Assembly: GCA_021151685.1 (NCBI GenBank)
Contig: JAGKWS010000068.1
Span: forward strand, 1 to 21,551
DNA length: 21,551 nt
Source: Chitinophagaceae bacterium
GTDB taxonomy: Bacteria > Bacteroidota > Bacteroidia > Chitinophagales > Chitinophagaceae
Direction of reading: 5' to 3'
Below, piece by piece: positions 14,745 to 21,551 of the stretch; position 1 is the first letter of the stretch; each line of letters begins with the position of its first letter. A program made the position numbers and the translations under genes. A model generated the notes under the pieces. The model was not told the origin of the DNA. It was given only the letters and a program-made list of their open reading frames with translations, and searched no databases.

Positions 14745-17606
14745 ATGAGCAATAAAGAGAACGGACATATAGTAGTGCAGGGTGCGCGGGTACACAACCT
14801 GAAGAATATTGATGTAAGCATCCCCAAAAACAAGCTGGTGGTTATTACCGGCATCAGCGGCAGTGGCAAGTCGTCATTGGCATTCGATACCATTTTTGCC
14901 GAAGGCCAGCGACGCTACATGGAGAGCTTTGCCGCCTATGCCCGCCAGTTTGTAGGCGATCTGGACCGGCCCGATGTAGACAAGATCACCGGCCTGTCGC
15001 CCGTTATCTCTATAGAGCAGAAAACCACCAACCGCAATCCCCGCTCTACCGTGGGCACCGTTACCGAGGTGTACGACTTTATGCGCCTGCTGTATGCCCG
15101 CATTGGCGAGGCCTACTCGTACAATACCGGCAAAAAGATGGTGAAATTCTCGGAAGAGGAAATTGCCGACCACATACGCCAGCACTTTCAGGGCAAGCGC
15201 ATCATACTACTGGCACCGGTGGTACGTGGCCGTAAGGGCCACTACCGCGAGCTGTTTGAACAGTTGCGCAAGCAGGGCTACCTGAAAGTACGGGTAGATG
15301 GCGAGATAACCGACCTGAAAGAAAAAATGCAGCTGGACAGGTATAAGATACACGACATAGAACTGGTGATAGACCGCCTTGCCGTGCAAGCCGATGCGCA
15401 GACCCGCATCAGCCAGAGCATACAGAAAGCCCTGCAAATGGGTAAAGAGCTGATGTTTGTGGCCGATGCCGACACCAACGCCATACACCAGTATAGCAAG
15501 CACCTGATGTGTACGGAGACGGGTATATCTTACGAGGAGCCATCGCCCAATACGTTCTCGTTCAACTCGCCCTATGGGGCCTGCCCTACCTGCAAGGGGT
15601 TGGGACAGGTATATGCCGTCAATCTGCAATCGGTAATACCAGACCCCAACAAAACCATCAACGATGGGGGTATTGCACCTCTGGGCTCGGAGCGCGACTC
15701 GTGGTCTTACCAACTGGCTACCGTTGTGGCAAAAAAACACAAGGTGCCGCTGGATAAGCCTATACGAGATATACCGCAAAACCAACTGAACGTAATGCTC
15801 TACGGCAACGAAGTGGGCATTATTACCTATACCGATGGAGATGCCGGCGGTGGCTATACCGAAGAGGTAGCCAAACAACAGTACGAGGGGGTGGTGAATA
15901 TGGTGCTGCGCTGGTTTGCCGAAACCAGCTCTGAGGCCATACGTACATGGGCAGAGAGCTTCATGGAGCTAAATACCTGTACCGAGTGCGGTGGTGCAAG
16001 GCTGAAAAAAGAGAGTCTCTACTTTAGGGTAGATGACCATAACATTGCCCAACTGAGCAATATGTCTCTGGCGCAGTTGCAAGACTGGTTCCGGGACGTG
16101 GAACAACGCTTGAGCAACAAACAAAACCTGATAGCCAAGGACATACTGAAAGAGATACGCGACCGTCTGCACTTTCTGATGGACGTGGGCCTGCACTACC
16201 TGACCATGAACCGTGCTACGCGATCGCTGAGTGGTGGCGAGTCGCAGCGCATAAGGCTGGCTACGCAAATAGGCTCGCAGCTTACGGGCATTACCTACAT
16301 ACTGGACGAGCCCAGCATAGGCCTGCACCAGCGCGACAATATGCGCCTGATAAATGCCCTGAAAAGCCTGCGCGACAGTGGCAATTCGGTACTGGTGGTA
16401 GAGCACGATAAGGACATTATGCTGGCATCGGACCACCTGATAGACATAGGCCCCGCTGCCGGGGTACATGGTGGCCGCATAGTAAGTGCGGGCACGCCGC
16501 AGCAGGTATTGCAGGAAAAGACCACCACGGCCGGCTACCTGAACCATACCCTACAAATAGAGGTGCCTGCCGAACGCCGCAAGGGCAATGGCAAATCGCT
16601 GACCCTGCATGGTGCTACGGGCAACAACCTGAAAGACGTAAGCATCACCCTGCCGCTGGGCACGTTTGTATGTGTGAGCGGTGTATCGGGCAGTGGTAAG
16701 AGTACCCTCATCAACGAGACCCTCTACCCTCTGCTGGCCAAACACTGCTACCCCGGCTACAAACAACAGGCCATGCCTTACAGCAGCATAGAGGGGCTGG
16801 AGCATATAGATAAGGTGATAGAAATAGACCAGAGCCCCATAGGCCGCACACCGCGCAGCAACCCGGCTACGTATTGCGGTTTCTTCAACGAGATACGGCA
16901 ACTGTTTGCACAGGTGCCCGAGGCAAAAATAAGGGGCTACAATGCGGGGCGTTTCTCCTTCAATGTAAAGAGTGGCCGGTGCGAGGAGTGCCAGGGTGGT
17001 GGTATGCGCACCATAGAAATGAACTTTCTGCCCGATGTGTATGTGCTGTGCGAAAAGTGCAACGGCCGCCGCTACAACCGCGAAACGCTGGAGATACGCT
17101 ACAAGGGCAAATCGATATCGGATGTGCTGAACATGACGGTAGATGAGGCGGTAGAGTTCTTCATCAATGTATCTTACCTGCACCGCAAGATACGCACCCT
17201 GCAAGACGTGGGCCTTGGCTATGTGACCCTTGGCCAGAGTGCGGTAACCCTGAGTGGTGGCGAGGCGCAACGGGTGAAGCTGGCTACCGAACTAAGCAAA
17301 CGCGATACGGGCCAAACAATATACATACTGGACGAACCCACTACGGGCCTGCACTTTCAGGACATAAAACACCTGCTGGCCGTGCTGAACCGGTTGGTGG
17401 ACCGTGGCAATACGGTGCTGGTGATAGAGCACAATCTGGACGTGGTAAAGGTAGCCGACTACGTAATAGACATGGGCCCCGAAGGCGGTGGCGGTGGCGG
17501 CACCGTAGTAGCCAGCGGCACCCCCGAAGACATAGCCGCCCACCCTGCCAGCCATACAGGCCGCTTTCTTGTGAGCGAGCTGGTGCCGGTGGTGCCTTCG
17601 CAGTAA
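14745..17606 (+). CDS. uvrA: Excinuclease ABC subunit A (UvrA)
   Basis: The 953-residue damage-recognition ATPase of nucleotide-excision repair, which works as a dimer with UvrB. It has two ABC modules: Walker A GISGSGKSS at 36-44 and GVSGSGKST at 646-654, with signatures LSGGESQR from 495 and LSGGEAQR from 836, each followed by a Walker B of the ILDEP type. The C-terminal zinc finger is intact (C746, C749, C769, C772, with 19 residues between pairs). The first finger is incomplete: C256 is followed by T259 where a Cys would be expected, while C280 and C283 (ACPTC) are present. CTECGG lies in the middle insertion. The ATG at 14745 begins MSNKENGHIVVQGARVHNLK, a standard UvrA start. Length matches the family. 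It converges on the T9SS subtilase. Confidence 0.97.
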   Translation: MSNKENGHIVVQGARVHNLKNIDVSIPKNKLVVITGISGSGKSSLAFDTIFAEGQRRYMESFAAYARQFVGDLDRPDVDKITGLSPVISIEQKTTNRNPRSTVGTVTEVYDFMRLLYARIGEAYSYNTGKKMVKFSEEEIADHIRQHFQGKRIILLAPVVRGRKGHYRELFEQLRKQGYLKVRVDGEITDLKEKMQLDRYKIHDIELVIDRLAVQADAQTRISQSIQKALQMGKELMFVADADTNAIHQYSKHLMCTETGISYEEPSPNTFSFNSPYGACPTCKGLGQVYAVNLQSVIPDPNKTINDGGIAPLGSERDSWSYQLATVVAKKHKVPLDKPIRDIPQNQLNVMLYGNEVGIITYTDGDAGGGYTEEVAKQQYEGVVNMVLRWFAETSSEAIRTWAESFMELNTCTECGGARLKKESLYFRVDDHNIAQLSNMSLAQLQDWFRDVEQRLSNKQNLIAKDILKEIRDRLHFLMDVGLHYLTMNRATRSLSGGESQRIRLATQIGSQLTGITYILDEPSIGLHQRDNMRLINALKSLRDSGNSVLVVEHDKDIMLASDHLIDIGPAAGVHGGRIVSAGTPQQVLQEKTTTAGYLNHTLQIEVPAERRKGNGKSLTLHGATGNNLKDVSITLPLGTFVCVSGVSGSGKSTLINETLYPLLAKHCYPGYKQQAMPYSSIEGLEHIDKVIEIDQSPIGRTPRSNPATYCGFFNEIRQLFAQVPEAKIRGYNAGRFSFNVKSGRCEECQGGGMRTIEMNFLPDVYVLCEKCNGRRYNRETLEIRYKGKSISDVLNMTVDEAVEFFINVSYLHRKIRTLQDVGLGYVTLGQSAVTLSGGEAQRVKLATELSKRDTGQTIYILDEPTTGLHFQDIKHLLAVLNRLVDRGNTVLVIEHNLDVVKVADYVIDMGPEGGGGGGTVVASGTPEDIAAHPASHTGRFLVSELVPVVPSQ

Positions 17607-17624
17607 ATTATAATTCATATTGCC

Positions 17625-17650
17625 GCCGAGTCCTCTTCGAGAGACTCGGC
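17625..17650. other. Hairpin following uvrA
   Basis: GCCGAGTC (17625-17632) pairs perfectly with GACTCGGC (17643-17650), and a short inner stem forms around the TTCG region. No T-run follows on either strand, so it is not a classical terminator by itself. Its arms and loop resemble the next hairpin, suggesting a related origin. Confidence 0.5.
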
Positions 17651-17658
17651 TCGGACAT

Positions 17659-17700
17659 AAAAATTTCCGGCGAGCCCTCTCTTACAGGACTCGCCGGAAA
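17659..17700 (-). terminator. Intrinsic terminator of the T9SS subtilase gene
   Basis: An 11-bp perfect stem (17664-17674 with 17690-17700) continues, after one C/A mismatch, into three more pairs around a 7-nt loop. On the minus strand it is followed by a T-run (complement of 17659-17663). It lies nine nt past the stop of the minus-strand gene. Confidence 0.85.
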
Positions 17701-17708
17701 CACAACTG

Positions 17709-20700
17709 CTATTTATTTACTATCACCTTGCCTACATACCGGTTGTTGCCGGCTATGGCCTGATACAGGTAAAGGCCCGGTGCGTATTGGCGCACATCAA
17801 AGGCGGCTTTTGATGTATTGTGTACTACTTGCCTGCTCAGTTCCTTGCCCGTTACATCTACTATTGCTATCGTCATTTCCTCGGCAAAAGGAAACTCGAA
17901 GTGTACCGTTGTATTGGCCGGATTGGGGTACACCTTTATGGTACGTACCATGTAGGATGCATTTGCATTCTTCTTCTTGTCTTTGGCAGGTGTTTTTCGT
18001 TCTGCCATAGTTTCGCGTTGGGTGGGGCCGGCACAGCAGGGGAAGTTGGTTTCGTGGGCTATTACCTGCTCGCGGAATGGCCCGCTTACCACACCCAATG
18101 TTGGCGGTATGGCACCCAGTGTATCGGCGGGTTCTATGTCCCACTTACCGGCATCGGCATATTCTTCATCACTATTGCCGGTATACACATACTTAAAGCG
18201 TCCGTTGGTGTTGTTGTTTATAAGTGTCATAAGGCCCACACTGGTGTCTGATGCATACAAGAACTCGTGTACCTGACCCGTCTGGTAGGCCACCCCGCTG
18301 TAGAGGGCGGGCAGTACTGGTATATCGGTACTACAACCGGGGCATACCGTTTGTGCCACATCGGCTATACCGTCCAGTACGGTTGTTTTCCATGTTCTGG
18401 CAGTATCGTACACGGTAGTGCCGGTATCGCTGCAGTAGGTACACACATCATTATTTTCATCGGCTGTGTATTGCTGTATGTGCGCCCCGCCGGTAGTGTC
18501 TATGGGTATCCAGTACACACCACTATTGCTATTGTACTCAAAGCCGGCCTGCCGACCGTAGCAATTCTTATTATTGTTGTACAGTACCAAAATGCTGCCT
18601 ACGGGTACGGCTGCCCACACATCTTCATCAGAAAGGCGCAGATGCCCCGGATGAACGCCTGTGGTGTTGCACTGGCCAGAGCCGTACCAACCGGCATTAT
18701 CGTTTATTATCCAGCCGCGCAGGTCTACCTCCTTGCCCATATTGGTGCCGCAGTTGGCGGCTATCATTTCTATGTACTGGCAGTCATTGTCGGGGCCCTG
18801 CCCTGCTTCTGTAACCACCAATGCCCCCCGCCTGATGAGGGTATCGTCCTGCTCTATACCAAGGGTAAAGGAGACGCAACCATATACCGAATCGGCGGTG
18901 GTGGTATCTACCAACTGGCGAAAGTGAAATGTTTGTGGCGCAAAAGGTGCCCGTACCGGCACCCCATCGCGCATGGTAAACTCCATGTCTATGGCGTGTT
19001 TCTCCATAGTGTCCAGCACTATACCATCTAACCGTAGCGGCGAGGCAGGGTCGTAGTATACAGTGTACTCGTTATTGTTGTAGGAGGCATAGCTACCCAA
19101 ATGCCCACCTGTGGCCCAACGGCTATACAAGCCACTATCCATATGCAGGGCCACATACATATACTGCGATGGATTGCCGGCAAAATGCAGGTGTATGTCT
19201 CTGTCGGTAAGTACCTGCAGGCTGAAGGTATTGGCACTTACATTGCTCACATTGCTTACAAAAACTCGTTTTATGCGTTTAGGGCCAATTTTACGGCCCA
19301 AATTCGCCAGTATCATATTGCGGGTGACAATGTTATTATTGTTAATAACATTCGTTTTCGTGTTCGACACCTCATCATATGCCATGCCATCTATATCCTT
19401 AGTCGGTTCCTTTATTCTTGCAAGTCCACACACTTCTACCGATGAGGGGGCATCCGGATACAGTACCGGGTTGGGAGGATACCAAGCCACAGAGGTCACA
19501 TATTCATCACCCGGTTCCATGTTGGGTATAAATAAAGGGCTGCTTCCTGTAAGCATCCCCCCTGCCGGATAGCCACCAAACTCCGCAACCGTCCAGTCGA
19601 GCGGCCAATGTTCACCGGTAGAAGCGAGTGTCCAGTAAAGATCCACTTTGGCCTTTTCGAAGATAGTTGACGGTTGTACATACGGCCTGCAACCTACATT
19701 GCGCACTCTTACATACATATAATTAGGTGCTCCACTTCTGAAGTATTCTACATTCTCTGGCGTTGTCACTGCATCATTATTCAGTCTGTTCCAAATATCA
19801 GGACTGGCCCAAATGTTCCCCTCTCTTGGGTCTACTACTTGCTGGCTATTGGGCTCGTCCATCATGTCTACGTAGGAGTCGCGGCTGGCAAGCTGGTAAG
19901 TAAGATCTTTTGTCAGTTTGAATTTTATCTTTTTATGGGCTACTTTCGGTATCTCCGAATTGTCATACACGGTAAGGTAATATTCCGCAACGCAATCAAC
20001 CAATGCGTATTTTATGGTAGGAGTGGCAGATGTATAGTCATCAAGTGCTGTTTCAGCATTCCTTGTTTCCCATCGGTAGGTGTATGGTGGCGTACCATTT
20101 ACCAATATCGGTGTCATTTTCGGTTTTATACCATTACTGCTATAAGGTGGTGCTGCCGTGCTATTGCCTGGTGCACAGAGTGTGTTGATCTCTATGCCTT
20201 TGATGTAGAATGTCTGAGTTTCCGGATTGTTGCATGCGCCAGGTACTATTGCCTGGTTAACTGCACCCAAAGCATCCAACGCGCCGTACCCTATCCTTTT
20301 GGGAGAGGCTACATACGCGTTATCCGGCACATCGTAAATACTTGTTCGCGAACCTTTCTTTAGTGCATATTCCAATTGGTAGGGCGACAGGCAAGAATTC
20401 ACGGACGCCATCAATGCTACCACTCCAGCAGTCATGGGACTGGCGAAAGAAGTCCCATTCAACTCGCTGGCATAATATACATTGTCGCCCGATAGAGTCG
20501 GGTCATAATTCAGCCCACCCACTTTGTGAGCCGGTGCGCATATATCTACTCTTGTATTGCGGTTATACTGTATCTGGGAATAACCAGCCCCGGTAGAGTC
20601 GCCATGCACCACATTGTGCTCATCGCAACCCACATTGTTCTGTGGGCCATCTTCAACCCAGTCGCAATTTTTATTGCCTATATGTGTGGTAGATATAACA

Positions 20701-21551
20701 TGATCGTATGATGCCGGATACATAAAATACCATGGCAAGTTATCCATGTCTGTGGCCTTGCCATTGCCAGCAGCAGCGCATATCACTACACCGTTTTCAT
20801 ATACTTCATCGGTTTTTAGACGTCTAAGTATATTGCCGGCATCTAATTTAAGTGTTGGGGTAAAATGATCGGCCCAGCTTGCGTTCAGTACCCGAGGGCG
20901 GTACGGGTTAAGTGGGTCGGCCATATCGTCCATCTCATCTGTATTCATATTGGTGGAAGTGTACAACGAGCAGTTGAACCCCACACCGGGGTACCCAATG
21001 TGGTTGTCAGTTGCCCCGGCAGCCATGCCCGCTACGGTAGACCCATGCCCAATCGGGCTAACATCTACATAAAAGTCATTGGCCTCCATATGCACTATCT
21101 TCGATGACAGGTCGGGATGCGAGGGTATATAATTATCCACAATACCTATCCTTACTTCGGGGCGCCCTCTGGCCCAGTCCACCCCATCGTCTTGAAGCCC
21201 CCATGCCTGCCGTGCGTAGATATAATCAAGTGCCCATGGGTTGGAGTAGGTACCTGCATGCCAGTCGTTAGGTGTGTACCCGCTCAGCCCCATTGGTGGC
21301 GGTGAGACTTCGTAATAGGCAAAAACATCGGGAAAGTTAGTCGTCAGTTCCTCTGCCACGTAGCTATTGCTGCTTATCACAGAATACAACTGCCGCATAT
21401 CCGGGAACCTGGAATGAGGCACGGATTTCTGAAATTTTTTGAAGGTATATTTATTGATAATATTGTTTATGCTACTGTCCGTAAAGACAGGAACAAGATA
21501 AATACTATCTTGTTGTATGCTCACTATAAAGCTATCGTTCGCTATATATAT
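17709..21551 (-). CDS. S8 subtilase with lamin-tail-like domain and T9SS sorting signal (5' partial)
   Basis: A large secreted serine protease. The frame runs open to the window edge past the GTG at 21524, so the signal peptide, required for T9SS cargo, must lie outside; residues here count from that GTG. A possible propeptide is followed by the S8 domain with the catalytic triad Asp130 (IGIVDNY, 21135-21137), His160 (GHGSTVAG, 21045-21047) and Ser359 (GTSFASP, 20448-20450), plus oxyanion Asn254 (AAAGNG, 20763-20765). All are intact. Beta-rich segments follow, then a region from roughly residue 960 (VVTEAGQGP, QYIEMIAANCG, DLRGWIINDN) that resembles a lamin-tail domain. A Lys-rich linker (TPAKDKKKN) precedes the C-terminal type A sorting domain (KVYPNPANTTVHFEF, ending in VGKVIVNK). 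The PorU-type sortase would remove this domain on the cell surface. Likely role: extracellular proteolysis; the substrate is unknown. Confidence 0.92.
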   Translation of the reverse strand: MYIANDSFIVSIQQDSIYLVPVFTDSSINNIINKYTFKKFQKSVPHSRFPDMRQLYSVISSNSYVAEELTTNFPDVFAYYEVSPPPMGLSGYTPNDWHAGTYSNPWALDYIYARQAWGLQDDGVDWARGRPEVRIGIVDNYIPSHPDLSSKIVHMEANDFYVDVSPIGHGSTVAGMAAGATDNHIGYPGVGFNCSLYTSTNMNTDEMDDMADPLNPYRPRVLNASWADHFTPTLKLDAGNILRRLKTDEVYENGVVICAAAGNGKATDMDNLPWYFMYPASYDHVISTTHIGNKNCDWVEDGPQNNVGCDEHNVVHGDSTGAGYSQIQYNRNTRVDICAPAHKVGGLNYDPTLSGDNVYYASELNGTSFASPMTAGVVALMASVNSCLSPYQLEYALKKGSRTSIYDVPDNAYVASPKRIGYGALDALGAVNQAIVPGACNNPETQTFYIKGIEINTLCAPGNSTAAPPYSSNGIKPKMTPILVNGTPPYTYRWETRNAETALDDYTSATPTIKYALVDCVAEYYLTVYDNSEIPKVAHKKIKFKLTKDLTYQLASRDSYVDMMDEPNSQQVVDPREGNIWASPDIWNRLNNDAVTTPENVEYFRSGAPNYMYVRVRNVGCRPYVQPSTIFEKAKVDLYWTLASTGEHWPLDWTVAEFGGYPAGGMLTGSSPLFIPNMEPGDEYVTSVAWYPPNPVLYPDAPSSVEVCGLARIKEPTKDIDGMAYDEVSNTKTNVINNNNIVTRNMILANLGRKIGPKRIKRVFVSNVSNVSANTFSLQVLTDRDIHLHFAGNPSQYMYVALHMDSGLYSRWATGGHLGSYASYNNNEYTVYYDPASPLRLDGIVLDTMEKHAIDMEFTMRDGVPVRAPFAPQTFHFRQLVDTTTADSVYGCVSFTLGIEQDDTLIRRGALVVTEAGQGPDNDCQYIEMIAANCGTNMGKEVDLRGWIINDNAGWYGSGQCNTTGVHPGHLRLSDEDVWAAVPVGSILVLYNNNKNCYGRQAGFEYNSNSGVYWIPIDTTGGAHIQQYTADENNDVCTYCSDTGTTVYDTARTWKTTVLDGIADVAQTVCPGCSTDIPVLPALYSGVAYQTGQVHEFLYASDTSVGLMTLINNNTNGRFKYVYTGNSDEEYADAGKWDIEPADTLGAIPPTLGVVSGPFREQVIAHETNFPCCAGPTQRETMAERKTPAKDKKKNANASYMVRTIKVYPNPANTTVHFEFPFAEEMTIAIVDVTGKELSRQVVHNTSKAAFDVRQYAPGLYLYQAIAGNNRYVGKVIVNK

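Noticed and set aside
16551..17270. 239-codon minus-strand open frame over uvrA
   Set aside because: Antisense to highly conserved uvrA; low-complexity translation.
18267..19031. 254-codon plus-strand open frame over the subtilase
   Set aside because: Antisense shadow; the minus strand encodes the recognisable protein.
19674..20363. 229-codon plus-strand open frame over the subtilase
   Set aside because: Antisense shadow covering part of the catalytic domain; no motif.

Overview
The window looks like a chromosomal segment of a Bacteroidota bacterium, probably of the Chitinophagales/Sphingobacteriales type. The signs are a type IX secretion (T9SS) C-terminal sorting domain on a subtilase, an Omp28-family lipoprotein, a Bacteroidota-type RNA polymerase omega subunit, an OstA-like protein beside an MCE protein, a TAnnTTTG promoter element, and starts without clear Shine-Dalgarno sequences. 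No tRNA, rRNA, CRISPR array, transposase or phage structural cluster was seen. The species cannot be named from this sequence.

Layout. (1) Positions 2-2701 hold most of a giant fibre or adhesin-like protein whose start lies outside the window. It consists of about 650 residues of YadA-head-like Gly/Ala/Ser repeats, then a self-cleaving S74 chaperone domain and a coiled coil. (2) Positions 2702-3195 are non-coding, with one hairpin and a short word repeated three times. (3) Positions 3196-7417 are a tight three-gene operon for glycan or surface polysaccharide synthesis: a GT4 glycosyltransferase, a GT2 glycosyltransferase and an AsnB-type amidotransferase. (4) An Omp28-like thioredoxin-fold lipoprotein lies on the minus strand and ends in a strong terminator. 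(5) Positions 8809-12883 are an envelope-biogenesis block: an MCE/MlaD lipid-transport protein, an OstA/LptA-like protein (coupled through TAGTG), BamD with its own perfect -7 element, and RpoZ overlapping the end of bamD. A terminator follows. (6) A lone DUF262-DUF1524 (GmrSD-type) putative restriction/defence protein. (7) uvrA, the nucleotide-excision repair ATPase. (8) Two look-alike hairpins separate uvrA from a converging, very large S8 subtilase with a probable lamin-tail domain and a T9SS sorting signal. Its N-terminus lies beyond the right edge.

How the genes fit together. Most of the window serves the cell envelope: lipid and LPS transport across the periplasm, outer-membrane protein assembly, surface glycan synthesis, a periplasmic lipoprotein, a secreted T9SS protease and a probable surface fibre. 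UvrA, RpoZ and the DUF262 protein are the intracellular nucleic-acid genes. The least ordinary items are the YadA-roll/S74 chimera with its neighbouring orphan glycosyl operon, and the solitary DUF262 protein with an altered signature motif. Neither is proven to be a new system. Both edge genes are cut by the window.
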